Shown here in pieces: positions 1 through 43,645 of a DNA stretch of 64,000 nt (its first letter is position 1; every line of letters starts with the position of its first letter). The notes under the pieces were generated by a model. That model saw only the letters and a list, made by a program, of their open reading frames with translations, had not been told where the DNA came from and did not search any database. This DNA is from Kitasatospora sp. MAP12-44 (lineage in GTDB: Bacteria; Actinomycetota; Actinomycetes; Streptomycetales; Streptomycetaceae). The position numbers and the translations under genes were made by a program. The DNA is taken from the NCBI RefSeq assembly GCF_029892095.1, contig NZ_JARZAE010000004.1, forward strand, positions 620,001 through 684,000, given 5' to 3'.

Positions 1-407
1 ACACCGCCACCTTCGCGCTGCCCGAGGCCAAGCTCGGGCTGATCGCCGGAGCCGGCGGTGTCTTCCGGCTCGCCCGGCAGGCACCGTACCGGGTCGCCCT
101 GGGCCACCTGATCACCGGCCGTCCGATGACCGCCGACCGCGCCTACGAACTGGGCCTGGTCAACGAGGTCGTGCCGGCCGCGGATCTGGACGCCTGTGTG
201 GACGCCTGGGTCGCGGACATCCTTCGCTGCAGCCCGCTGGCTGTCCGCGCGATCAAGGAGGCCGCGGCGTCCGCGGCGACCACGCCCCTGGAGCAGGCGT
301 TCCGGACCCGCTACCCGTGGGAGGAACGCCGCATGCACAGCGAGGACGCGCTGGAGGGCCCGCGCGCGTTCGTGGAGAAGCGGACGCCGCACTGGAACGC
401 CCGCTGA
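1..407 (+). CDS. enoyl-CoA hydratase/isomerase (crotonase), 3' part only
   Basis: The frame is open from the first bases and ends with TGA at 405-407, so the N-terminal half lies outside the window. The visible ~134 residues carry the crotonase signature region: [13 protein letters not shown] near base 25, the [24 protein letters not shown] block around 105-180, and a C-terminal tail ending in [11 protein letters not shown], as in acyl-CoA hydratases. The family hydrates or isomerises enoyl-CoA thioesters in beta-oxidation or polyketide and fatty-acid side pathways. It reads toward the NRPS genes with a 239-bp gap, so a role in shaping an acyl starter is possible but unproven; ordinary fatty-acid catabolism is equally likely. 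Confidence 0.88.
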   Translation, partial: TATFALPEAKLGLIAGAGGVFRLARQAPYRVALGHLITGRPMTADRAYELGLVNEVVPAADLDACVDAWVADILRCSPLAVRAIKEAAASAATTPLEQAFRTRYPWEERRMHSEDALEGPRAFVEKRTPHWNAR

Positions 408-646
408 GTCTCTTGCGGGACACGCGAGTTGTTCGAGAGTTTGACCCTGGTTCACCCAGCGGGCTCCCGAGATGACTCTGCCTCAGGCAGCGTGACGCCT
501 GAGCATGATCCACAGCAGAACCACTGAAACCACTGGATCCTCTCCCACCCGAAGAGACCGCCCCCGAGCCGTCAAAGGCCGAGGCGTGGTTCCCCGTTGC
601 CGCTGCCAGTCGCGCGGCCGGCGCTAGACGAACCGGAGCACTGAAC
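408..646. promoter_or_regulatory. NRPS leader and likely promoter region
   Basis: This is a 239-bp non-coding stretch between the crotonase stop and the first NRPS gene. It is less GC-rich than its surroundings and contains the 9-bp palindromic motif GCCTCAGGC near 480, followed by related GCCTGAGC sequence. A GGAG ribosome-binding site lies 8 bases before ATG 647. I cannot name a -10/-35 pair with confidence. Confidence 0.45.
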
Positions 647-36180
<35,534 letters not shown>

Positions 36181-36198
36181 CCGAAGGACGCAGCTTCC

Positions 36199-36242
36199 GG
36201 GGCGGGCAGGCGGGCGGGCGGGCGGGCAGGCGGGCAGGCGGG
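36199..36242 (+). repeat. G-rich tandem repeat with G-quadruplex potential
   Basis: Just past the NRPS stop the plus strand has about eight GGG runs separated by C, CA or CAGGC. It fills most of the 74-bp gap between the convergent NRPS and methyltransferase genes. It may act as a terminator or roadblock, but this is a guess. Confidence 0.7.
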
Positions 36243-36254
36243 CCGCCCACCCGC

Positions 36255-36965
36255 CTACGGCCTGCGCGCCAGCACCAGCCGGCACCGCGGGCTGCCGTCC
36301 TCGCGCCACCCCAGGAGCTCCAGCGGCTCGGTCGTCACGGTGAAGCCGGCCGCCGCCAGGTCCGTGCGCAGCGCCTGCAACGGGGCGGTACGGTAGTACA
36401 TGACGAAAGGGGGCCGCCACAGCGCGTTCCGTACCCGCATCGCCGCGTCGAACCCGGCCAGCACCCAGTACCAGGGCGAGGTGATCGGCGGGGGCGCGCC
36501 GACCGGAACGGCGAAGAGCCCGCCGGGCCGCAGCGCGCGGTACACCCCGGCGAAGAGCGCGGGCCGCTCGGCGGGCAGGAAGTGGCCGAGGGCTCCGAAG
36601 CTGACCGCGAGGTCGAAGGCCTCCGCGAAGGGCAGCGCCCGCGCGTCGGCGCGGACCCACTCCGCGCCCGGGTACGCCCGGCCGGCCTCCGCGAGCATGC
36701 CGGCGCTGGAGTCGACGCCCGTCGACCGGCCCTGGCACACCGTCTCCAGGACCCGCAGGCCGGCGCCGGTCCCGCAGCACACGTCCAGTCCCCGGCCGAA
36801 CGGCCCGAGCGGGCGCAGCGCGTGGGCGGTCGCGTCGAGGATGCGGTCGGGCGTGCGAAAGGGCGTGTGGTCGAACCGGGGAGCGAGCAGGTCGTAGCCG
36901 TGCTCGACCGAGGACAGCGCCTGGACGATCAGGTCTCGCAGTGAGGGGCCTTCTGGAGAGAACAC
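36255..36965 (-). CDS. class I SAM-dependent methyltransferase
   Basis: 236 aa with the SAM-binding motif I LDVCCGTGAGL near residue 60, a following GVDSS acidic loop and the ALRPGGLF motif, as in small-molecule methyltransferases of the UbiE/Methyltransf_11 kind. The GTG start at 36965 lies only 15 bp after the response-regulator stop, and no good ribosome-binding site is visible, so translation may depend on the upstream gene or be nearly leaderless. It could act on the NRPS product or on something linked to the two-component system. The target is unknown. Confidence 0.85.
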   Translation of the reverse strand: MFSPEGPSLRDLIVQALSSVEHGYDLLAPRFDHTPFRTPDRILDATAHALRPLGPFGRGLDVCCGTGAGLRVLETVCQGRSTGVDSSAGMLAEAGRAYPGAEWVRADARALPFAEAFDLAVSFGALGHFLPAERPALFAGVYRALRPGGLFAVPVGAPPPITSPWYWVLAGFDAAMRVRNALWRPPFVMYYRTAPLQALRTDLAAAGFTVTTEPLELLGWREDGSPRCRLVLARRP

Positions 36966-36980
36966 CGGCCCAGCGTAAGG

Positions 36981-37682
36981 CTAGGCGAGGAGTCGGGCGG
37001 TGGAGCGGTAGCGGTGTTCGGGCCGCCCGGTGGTGCCGTAGCGCAGCTCAAGGCTCACGAGGCCCTCGCGCACCAGGTAGGAGAGGTAGCGCTGGGCGGT
37101 GGCCCGGGAGACGCCGGTCCGGGTCGCGACCTGGCTGGCCGACAGGTCACCCGGCTCCGCGCGGACCGCGGCCAGCACCACCGAGAGGGTCGGCGCCGAG
37201 TGGCCCTTGGCCGGGACGGCGGGCAGCGCGGCGGGGCGCACCGCGCTGAAGAGGGCGTCCACCTCGGCCTGGCCGTTCTCGGCGGCCGGGTCGAGGGCGG
37301 CCATCCGGGTCCGCAACTCGCGGTAGCCGTCCAGCCGTTCGGCGAGCGCGGTGAAGCCGAACGGCTTGACCAGGTAGCCGGTGGCGCCGAGTTGCATGGC
37401 GGCGCGGACCGAGGCGACGTCGCGGGCCGCCGTGATCACCAGGGCGTCGGGCCGGCTGCCCTCCGGGTCGGCGGTCAGGGTGCGCAGCACGTCGAGGCCG
37501 CTGCCGTCGGGCAGATAGACGTCCAGCAGCAGCAGGTCGGGGCGCAGCGACCGGACGGCCTCGACGGAGCCGGCCACGGTGGCCTGCTGTCCGACCACTT
37601 CGAAGCCGGGCACCCGGCCCACGTAGGCGCAGTGGATGGCGTTGACCCGGAAGTCGTCGTCGATCACCAGGGTTCTGATCAC
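36981..37682 (-). CDS. response regulator, CitB/DcuR type
   Basis: 233 aa. The receiver domain (residues 1-120) has the acidic pair DDD at 8-10, the phospho-acceptor Asp in LLLDVYLPDG and the conserved Lys in VKPFGF. The C-terminal half carries a helix-turn-helix (LSASQVATRTGVSRATAQRYL) as in CitB/DcuR/DctR regulators. Its ATG overlaps the stop of the sensor kinase gene (ATGA), so the two are co-translated. The divergent ABC transporter at 39721 is the likely target. Confidence 0.93.
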   Translation of the reverse strand: MIRTLVIDDDFRVNAIHCAYVGRVPGFEVVGQQATVAGSVEAVRSLRPDLLLLDVYLPDGSGLDVLRTLTADPEGSRPDALVITAARDVASVRAAMQLGATGYLVKPFGFTALAERLDGYRELRTRMAALDPAAENGQAEVDALFSAVRPAALPAVPAKGHSAPTLSVVLAAVRAEPGDLSASQVATRTGVSRATAQRYLSYLVREGLVSLELRYGTTGRPEHRYRSTARLLA

Positions 37683-39379
37683 AACGCGCCCTCCAGGATG
37701 GCGGTTTCGGGGCTTGCGGGCTCAGGCCTCACGGGTACGGCGCTCGCAGGTTCGGGGATGAGCGGCGGCACCGTGAAGAGGGCGCCGAGAGGTGCGGGTT
37801 CGTGGTCGGGCAGCGGGAGTCGGACGGTGAAGACCGCCCCCGGGCCCTCGCTCACGGTGATGATTCCGCCGTGGCGCTGGACCAGCCGGTGCACCAGGGC
37901 CAGGCCCAGGCCGCGGCGGGCGGTGCCGCGGTCGGGGCTGGTGGACCAGCCGTCCTCGAAGATCCGCTCGGCCGAGCCCGGCGGGATGCCCGGGCCGGTG
38001 TCCTGGACCCGCACGGTGATCGCCTCGGGGCTCTCGACCAGCGCGAGCCGCACCTCGCACCGGCCGTGTCCCCGGGCCGCCTCGACGGCGTTGTCCAGCA
38101 GGTTGCCGGTGATGGTGAGCAGCCGGCGCAGGTGGCCGGGCTGCTCACCGAGCCGGGACTCATCGGTGAGCTCGATCCGCACTCCCCGCTCGGCTGCCAC
38201 CGTGGTCTTGGCCACGATCAGCCCCACCATCAGGGGGTTGCCGATCCGGTCGCGGACCTCTGCGGCCATCGGCGGGTCGGTCCGGCCGAGTTCGACCGCG
38301 TAGTCCAGGGCGGCCTGGTGCTCGCCGAGTTCCAGCAGGCCGGCCAGCGTGTGCAGGCGGTTGGCGAACTCGTGCTGCTGGGCGCGGAGCGCGTCGGTGA
38401 GGCCGCGGACCGAGTCCAACTCCCTGAGCAGGCCGACTAGTTCGGTGCGGTCGCGGACCGTGACGACGGCGCCCAGCGCGCGGCCGTGCAGCGCGACCGG
38501 CATCCGGTTGACGGCCAGGCAGTGGCTGTCGGTGAGGACGGTGAGGTCGGCGCCCTCCAGGGTGCCGTCCAGGGCCCGTCGCAGCCGGCCGTCCGGGAGC
38601 AGCTCCTCGAGGCGGGAGCCGAGCGCGGTGCCGAACCCGAGCAGGCAGCGGGCCTCGTCGTTGACCACGGTGATCCGGTCCTGCGGGTCGAAGGCCAGGA
38701 CGCCCTCCCGGATGCCGTGCAGCATCGCCTCGCGGTCCTGGAGCAGGCCGGCTATCTCCTCCAGTTCCAGTCCGAAGGTGGAGCGCTTGAGCCGGCGGGC
38801 CAGGACGTAGGAGGCGACGGAGCCGACCGCCAGCGCGATCGCGGCGTACAGGCCGAAGCTGGAGAGCTCGTGGCGAAGCTGTCCGAGGACGTCGCGCTCG
38901 TTGATCCCCACGGACACCTCACCGGCCAGCGTGCCCGTCGGCCCGTACAGCGGCGCCTTGGCGTTGGCCGAGCGGCCGGTCGCGCCGTTGTCCATCCCGG
39001 TGTACGACCGGCCGTCCAGCACGGCGATCGGCTCGTTCACCGCCTTGCCGATCAGGTCGGGGTGCGGGTGGGAGTGCCGGATCCCGTGGAGGTCGATGAC
39101 CACGACGTAGGCCGCGCCGGAGGCGGTCTCGATCCGGTTGGCCACCCGCTGCACGACGTCCCCGCCCCCGCCGTCCGCCATGGCCTGGCTGATCTGCGGA
39201 TCGGCGGCCGCGGTCCTGGCGATGGCGAGCGCCCGCTGCTCGTACTCGCGGTCCAGCTGAGCCCGCTGCGCGTAGGCCAGCAGCACGAAGCCGATCGCGC
39301 TGGTGATGGCCAGGATGACCAGCTGGCTGACCAGGATCCGCGCCGAGAGCTTCCGGCCCTGCCCGCTCGATCGGGCCAT
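37679..39379 (-). CDS. sensor histidine kinase, CitA/DcuS type
   Basis: 566 aa from ATG 39379, which has GGAGG 8 bases upstream; a GTG at 39388 is less well placed. A first membrane helix lies at about residues 10-32. An extracellular sensor domain with HGIRHSHPHPDLIGK, the pattern of carboxylate-sensing CitA/DcuS kinases, is followed by a second helix near 175-195, a PAS domain, the H-box QHEFANRLH and an ATPase domain with LLDNAVEAA and DTGPGI. It phosphorylates the adjacent regulator. Family precedent suggests a di- or tricarboxylate ligand; the actual ligand is unknown. Confidence 0.92.
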   Translation of the reverse strand: MARSSGQGRKLSARILVSQLVILAITSAIGFVLLAYAQRAQLDREYEQRALAIARTAAADPQISQAMADGGGGDVVQRVANRIETASGAAYVVVIDLHGIRHSHPHPDLIGKAVNEPIAVLDGRSYTGMDNGATGRSANAKAPLYGPTGTLAGEVSVGINERDVLGQLRHELSSFGLYAAIALAVGSVASYVLARRLKRSTFGLELEEIAGLLQDREAMLHGIREGVLAFDPQDRITVVNDEARCLLGFGTALGSRLEELLPDGRLRRALDGTLEGADLTVLTDSHCLAVNRMPVALHGRALGAVVTVRDRTELVGLLRELDSVRGLTDALRAQQHEFANRLHTLAGLLELGEHQAALDYAVELGRTDPPMAAEVRDRIGNPLMVGLIVAKTTVAAERGVRIELTDESRLGEQPGHLRRLLTITGNLLDNAVEAARGHGRCEVRLALVESPEAITVRVQDTGPGIPPGSAERIFEDGWSTSPDRGTARRGLGLALVHRLVQRHGGIITVSEGPGAVFTVRLPLPDHEPAPLGALFTVPPLIPEPASAVPVRPEPASPETAILEGAL

Positions 39380-39720
39380 CGGGCCCACCTCCGTACCGCT
39401 CCGGCTCCCCGATGCCCGCCTGCATGTCCCGGCGATTGTGCCTGGTGGCGGCCGGTTTGCCCACCCCTGCGGCGGTGCGCAGAACGAGCAGAACCCGCAG
39501 CAACGCGATGAAGCCGCGCAATGCTCGCAAGACTGCCGCCGGCCAGCCGCCCTGTCCTACGGTCCGGACACCACGCAACACCCCCGAAACAAACGGGGGG
39601 TTGCGCAGGAAGCAGTAAGCAACAAGCAACAAGCAACAAGCAACAAGCAGCAGGCAGCAAGCAGGCAGACCCGGCGCCCGGCACCGGACTGCCTCGGTCC
39701 CAGACGAGGAGACGGATTCG
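39380..39720. promoter_or_regulatory. divergent promoter region between kinase and ABC transporter
   Basis: About 340 bp without a gene. It holds the divergent start sites of the two-component system (minus) and the transporter (plus). Its most notable content is a block of eight 7-bp direct repeats (39610-39665). A CGAAACAAACGGGGGG stretch near 39586 breaks the local composition. Confidence 0.6.
39610..39665 (+). repeat. eight head-to-tail 7-bp direct repeats
   Basis: Consensus AAGCAAC. Copies 2-5 (39617-39644) are identical; copies 1 and 6-8 differ by one to three bases. The block ends 55 bp before the ABC ATPase start codon, so it lies in the 5' untranslated region or promoter. Possible roles are a phase-variable spacer, a regulator array or simple slippage. 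Confidence 0.95.
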
Positions 39721-40581
39721 ATGGCTGTGCGAGACGACGTCGCGACGAGCCCGGCCACCGGCCGCAGCGGTCGGGCAGACGCCCGGATCGAGATATCCGG
39801 GGTGACCAAGAGGTTCCTGTCCCCCAGCGGCGAGGCCTTCACCGCGCTGAGCGAGGTGACCTTCGACGTCGAGCCGGGCCAGTTCTGCGCGGTGGTCGGG
39901 CCGACCGGCTGCGGGAAGTCGACGACGCTGGGCCTGGTGTCCGGCCTGGACCGGCCGAGCGAGGGCACGGTCCGGGTCGGCGGCCGCGAGGTGGACGGCA
40001 TCACCGACGGCATCAGCTTCATGTTCCAGGCCGACGCGCTGCTGCCCTGGAAGACCGTGCTCGGCAACGTGGCGATGGGCCCGATGTTCCGCGGCGTCGG
40101 AAAGAAGCAGGCCCACACCTCGGCACGGGACTGGCTGCGCCGGGTCGGCCTGGCCGGCTTCGAGGACCACCACCCCCACCAGCTCTCCGGCGGCATGCGC
40201 AAGCGGGTGGCGATGGCCGCCGCGCTGATCAACGAACCGTCGATCCTGCTGATGGACGAGCCGTTCGGGGCGCTCGACGTCCAGACCAAGGCGATCATGT
40301 CGAACGAGCTGATCGGCCTCTGGGAGCAGCTGCGGCCCTCGGTCCTCTTCATCACCCACGACCTGGAGGAGGCCGTCGCCCTCGCCGACCGCGTGGTCGT
40401 CATGACCTCCGGTCCCGGCTCGGTGAAGGCCGTCTACGACATCGACCTGCCGCGCCCGCGCGGCTCGGTGCAGGACATCCGCTTCATGCCCCGCTTCCTC
40501 GAGCTCCACCACCAGATCTGGGCGTCGCTTCGCGAAGAGGTGGAGCGCGCCTACGCACGCACGACGGGAGAGAAGTCATGA
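39721..40581 (+). CDS. ABC transporter ATPase, TauB/SsuB/NrtD family
   Basis: 286 aa with Walker A GPTGCGKST, signature LSGGMRKR, Walker B ILLMDEP and the switch His in FITHDLEEA. The sequence is typical of ATPases that power import of taurine, alkanesulfonates, nitrate or thiamine precursors. The ATG has GAGGAG 9 bases upstream. It overlaps the permease gene by ATGA and heads a three-gene importer operon. Confidence 0.93.
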   Translation: MAVRDDVATSPATGRSGRADARIEISGVTKRFLSPSGEAFTALSEVTFDVEPGQFCAVVGPTGCGKSTTLGLVSGLDRPSEGTVRVGGREVDGITDGISFMFQADALLPWKTVLGNVAMGPMFRGVGKKQAHTSARDWLRRVGLAGFEDHHPHQLSGGMRKRVAMAAALINEPSILLMDEPFGALDVQTKAIMSNELIGLWEQLRPSVLFITHDLEEAVALADRVVVMTSGPGSVKAVYDIDLPRPRGSVQDIRFMPRFLELHHQIWASLREEVERAYARTTGEKS

Positions 40582-41474
40582 GCAGTGCCTCCACGGCACC
40601 TGCCGACAAGGTCGCGGCCAAGGCCCCGGCCGCGGAACTCGCCGCCACCGGCGCGGGGGTCCGCGCGGTCCGGCGGCGCAGGCTGCTGGTGCTGGCGGCC
40701 CGGCTCGCGGTGGCCGTGCTGGTCGTCGGCGGCTGGCAGCTGGTCACCACGCTGGGGTGGCTCGACCCCTTCTTCTTCGGGCAGCCCAGCGGGATCGCCG
40801 GGCGGTTGGTCGACTACTTCTCGCAGGGGGACCAGGCCACCGAGTTCGGCTCGTACTGGGTCCAGATCGAGACCACCCTGCGGGAGGCGCTGTTCGGCTT
40901 CGTGCTCGGCTCGGTCACGGGAATCGTGCTGGGTGTCGCGCTGGGCCAGAACCGGTTCCTCGCCGACGTGTTCGGGCCGTACATCAAGGTCGTGAACGCC
41001 ATTCCGCGCATCGTGCTCGGGTCGATCTTCGTGGTGGCCTTCGGCATCGGTCAGACGCCCAAGGTGCTGCTCGCCGCGGTGCTGGTGTTCTTCGTGGTCT
41101 TCTTCAACGCGTTCCAGGGCGTGCGGGAGGTGGATCGCAACATCCTCGCCAACGCGAGGGTGCTCGGCGCGTCGCCGCTGCAGGTCGTGCGCCACGTGGT
41201 TGTGCCCTCCGCCCTCACCTGGATCATCGCCAGCCTGCACACCGCCTTCGGATTCGCCATCGTCGGCGCGCTCGTCGGCGAGGTGCTGGGCGCCCAGAGC
41301 GGTCTGGGGCTGGTCATCAAGACCGCCCAGAACAGCTTCGACCCCAACGGGGTGTTCGCCACGATGTTCGTGATCGCGATCATCGCGCTGACCGCCGAGT
41401 GGCTCATCACCAAGCTGGAGCGGCGGCTGCTCTCCTGGCGCCCGCCGGCGCCGTCCGAGGCCGCGGCCCTCTGA
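40578..41474 (+). CDS. ABC transporter permease, TauC/SsuC type
   Basis: 298 aa with a basic N-terminus, about six membrane helices and the EAA-loop region VDRNILANARVLGASPLQVVRHVVVP, as in BPD_transp_1 permeases of sulfonate or nitrate importers. The long Ala-rich N-terminal extension (about 30 residues) before the first helix is cytoplasmic. ATG 40578 overlaps the ATPase stop. Confidence 0.92.
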   Translation: MSSASTAPADKVAAKAPAAELAATGAGVRAVRRRRLLVLAARLAVAVLVVGGWQLVTTLGWLDPFFFGQPSGIAGRLVDYFSQGDQATEFGSYWVQIETTLREALFGFVLGSVTGIVLGVALGQNRFLADVFGPYIKVVNAIPRIVLGSIFVVAFGIGQTPKVLLAAVLVFFVVFFNAFQGVREVDRNILANARVLGASPLQVVRHVVVPSALTWIIASLHTAFGFAIVGALVGEVLGAQSGLGLVIKTAQNSFDPNGVFATMFVIAIIALTAEWLITKLERRLLSWRPPAPSEAAAL

Positions 41475-41526
41475 CGCCCCCACCCCCACTGCCAGACCAC
41501 CCGAACTCCCCCACCACGAACGGGAC

Positions 41527-42618
41527 GTGACCCCCATGTTCAAGCGGACTCTCACCAGCTCACTGGCCGGCGCCCTCACCCTCTGTGCCGCACTCACCGC
41601 CTGCTCCGGCTCGACGGGCGCCTCCAGCGCCAGCGCCGGCGTGCCGACGGTCAGACTGATGGTCGGCGGCATCGACAAGCAGATCTACCTGCCGTACAAG
41701 CTCGCCGACCAGCTCGGCTTCTACAAGAAGTACGGCGTCAACGTCGTGCTCAGCACCGAGACCGACGGCGGCGTCGGCGCCGAGGACGCGATGGCCTCGG
41801 GCCAGGTCGACATGGCCGGCGCGTGGTACGTCCACACCATCGACTTCCAGGTGAAGGGCAAGGCGGTGGAGGACATCGTCAACCTCTCCGGGGCACCGGG
41901 CGAGCGCGAGATGTGCGCCACCAACAGCGGCGTCCACTCGGCCGCCGACTGGGCCGGCAAGACCCTCGGCGTCACCGACCTCGGCTCGGGCACCGACACC
42001 CTCACCCAGTTCCTGGCCGGGCAGAACAACCTCAAGACCAGCCAGTACACCCGGATCGGCGTCGGCGCCGGAGCCACCGCGGTCGCCGCCCTGCAGAATG
42101 GCAAGACCGCCTGCGTCATGACCACCCAGCCGACGGTGGTCGCCATGGAGAAGAAGAAGATCGGCTACTCGGCGGTCGACCTGGCCACCACCGCCGGCGC
42201 CCAGCAGGCAATGGGCGGCACCTGGCCCTCGGCGGGCGTGCTCGCCACGAGCGCCTGGGTGAGCTCCCACAAGGACGCCGCACAGAAGGTGGTCGACGCG
42301 CTGGTCGCCACGATGCACTGGATCGACACGCACTCCGCCGCCGACATCGCGGGCGCTCTGCCGCCCTCCTACGTCTCGAACGGCACGGTGTCCAAGGACG
42401 ACTACATCGCCGCGCTCACCGAGGACAAGGGCCAGTTCCTGCCGGACGGCATCATGCCGGCCGGTGGCCCCAAGACCGTCCTGGCGACCGAGAAGCTGGT
42501 CGGCGTGAAGACCGACTCCGTCAACCTGGGTCCGACCTTCACCAATGACTTCGCCATCGCGGCCAACAAGTCCGAGGGCTTCACCACCACGACGACCCCG
42601 GCCGACGCGAACGGCTGA
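41527..42618 (+). CDS. substrate-binding lipoprotein, NMT1/THI5-SsuA type
   Basis: 363 aa with a signal peptide and the lipobox LTAC, so the mature protein is anchored by Cys. The body matches periplasmic-binding family 2 proteins (YLPYKLADQLGFYKKYGVNV; domain crossing near WAGKTLGVTDLGSG). It delivers substrate to the permease 52 bp upstream. An in-frame ATG at 41536 is an alternative start. The ligand cannot be read from the sequence; the neighbouring kinase hints at a carboxylate, the family at a sulfonate or pyrimidine precursor. Confidence 0.9.
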   Translation: MTPMFKRTLTSSLAGALTLCAALTACSGSTGASSASAGVPTVRLMVGGIDKQIYLPYKLADQLGFYKKYGVNVVLSTETDGGVGAEDAMASGQVDMAGAWYVHTIDFQVKGKAVEDIVNLSGAPGEREMCATNSGVHSAADWAGKTLGVTDLGSGTDTLTQFLAGQNNLKTSQYTRIGVGAGATAVAALQNGKTACVMTTQPTVVAMEKKKIGYSAVDLATTAGAQQAMGGTWPSAGVLATSAWVSSHKDAAQKVVDALVATMHWIDTHSAADIAGALPPSYVSNGTVSKDDYIAALTEDKGQFLPDGIMPAGGPKTVLATEKLVGVKTDSVNLGPTFTNDFAIAANKSEGFTTTTTPADANG

Positions 42619-42637
42619 CACCCGCTGTACCGCCTCC

Positions 42638-42666
42638 CGCCCGGTCCGCCTCGTTGCGGCCGGGCG
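42638..42666. terminator. bidirectional hairpin terminator
   Basis: Perfect CGCCCGG/CCGGGCG stem with an inner CCGC/GCGG stem separated by one bulged T, so about 11 paired bases. It lies between the convergent SBP and ArsR genes. There is no U-run, as is common in streptomycetes. Confidence 0.65.
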
Positions 42667-42695
42667 ACGGGGCTGTGTCACCGCGTCGCGGGCAA

Positions 42696-43031
42696 TCAGG
42701 GAGATTCAGGCTCGGCTGCGTGCCGGATCGCGTCCAGCACGATGTGCGCGACGTGCTCGTCCGTGAGCGAGTACTCGATCTCGCGGGATCTTCGGTGGGC
42801 CGTGACGATCCGCGAGGTCCGCAGGACTCTCAGGTGCTGCGAGACCAGGGGCTGACTCACGCCGAGGGCTTCGACGAGCTCGTAGACCCGCCTGCGGCCG
42901 CCGGCCAGTTCGCGCACGATGCCCAGGCGTACCGGCGCGGCCAGGGCGCGCAGCAGATCGCTGGCGGCCTGGAGATCGGCGTGCGGCTCGTCCTGCTGAC
43001 CGCTGGGGGCTGGGTGCATCGCCATATGCAT
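42696..43031 (-). CDS. ArsR/SmtB-family metal-sensing repressor
   Basis: 111 aa with a winged helix: LLRALAAPVRLGIVRELA, then the recognition helix VSQPLVSQHLRVLR. His-rich ends (MHMAMHP at the start; DEHVAHIVLDAIRHA near the C-terminus) fit the alpha-5 metal site of zinc sensors such as SmtB or CzrA. It stands downstream of the His-rich protein gene and next to the zinc uptake island, so zinc sensing is the best guess. A second ATG at 43025 is better spaced from AAGG. Confidence 0.88.
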   Translation of the reverse strand: MHMAMHPAPSGQQDEPHADLQAASDLLRALAAPVRLGIVRELAGGRRRVYELVEALGVSQPLVSQHLRVLRTSRIVTAHRRSREIEYSLTDEHVAHIVLDAIRHAAEPESP

Positions 43032-43065
43032 ACCTTAATACCTGGTAATGGATATCATCCCCTCC
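43024..43065. promoter_or_regulatory. AT-rich ArsR promoter with TATGCATA palindrome
   Basis: This is an unusually AT-rich patch. The palindrome TATGCATA (43025-43032) overlaps the start codon of the ArsR gene and is followed by ATACC repeated directly (ATACCTTAATACC). A related half-site pattern lies before the His-rich gene, so autoregulation is plausible. Confidence 0.5.
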
Positions 43066-43153
43066 ACGGCCGAGCGCTCTTGGCGGGAACGCCGAGGGCG
43101 GGCCGGCCCCGAAGAGCCGACCCGCCCGACGTTCCCGCGATCGTCAGTGATCG

Positions 43154-43459
43154 TCAGTGGTCGTCCCAGTGCCCCTCGTGGCTCGCATGGCGGTGCCCGT
43201 CGTGGATGTAGTCGACATGGCCCTCGTGCGGCACGGCCACGTGACCGCACTGCGCCCCGTGCTGGTGGCCCTCGTGACCCTCGTGCACCGTGTGCTCGGC
43301 AACCGCGCACTCGTCCGCGTGGCCGTCGTGCACCCGGTGGATGTGGCTGTCGTGCGCGTAGTCGACGTGGTCGCCGTGCGGGATGGCGACGTGACCACAG
43401 CCTTCGCCGTGCGTGTGCGGGTGGTCGGTGTGCGTCTCGTGCTGCGTAGCGGAGGACAT
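43154..43459 (-). CDS. His-rich metal-binding protein with duplicated motif
   Basis: 101 aa, about a quarter histidine. Two copies of a pattern CGHVA(I/V)PHxxHVDYxHDxHxH are present, the first about residues 20-45, the second about 68-95. No signal peptide or membrane helix is visible, so it is a cytosolic zinc/nickel store or chaperone. The start ATG 43459 is preceded by AAGGAG 11 bases upstream; an in-frame start 26 codons further up lacks the pattern. It is oriented toward the ArsR gene and likely shares its control. Confidence 0.8.
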   Translation of the reverse strand: MSSATQHETHTDHPHTHGEGCGHVAIPHGDHVDYAHDSHIHRVHDGHADECAVAEHTVHEGHEGHQHGAQCGHVAVPHEGHVDYIHDGHRHASHEGHWDDH

Positions 43460-43645
43460 CTGAGGAACGCTCCTTCTGGTCTCTGGTGCCATGCCGGCCG
43501 CGGCACGCGTGCCTCCGGGATGGCTGCTGCGGAACATCTACAGGTCAGCATATAGCGATGTATGCATGTGTTGCACTCACCGCACCCACTGAAGCTCACG
43601 ATGTCCTGAATTCATCGTCCTGAATTCAACGCGGCCCGCACCACG
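43460..43645. promoter_or_regulatory. upstream region of His-rich gene with GCATA/TATGC operator candidate
   Basis: GCATA-8 bp-TATGC at 43548-43565 is an inverted repeat about 90 bp before the start, in a locally AT-rich patch. It shares the ATGCAT core with the ArsR promoter palindrome. SmtB-type repressors bind such interrupted dyads. Confidence 0.45.

Noticed and set aside
39610-39665. CRISPR-like array
   Set aside because: The repeats are only 7 bp and directly adjacent, with no spacers and no cas genes.
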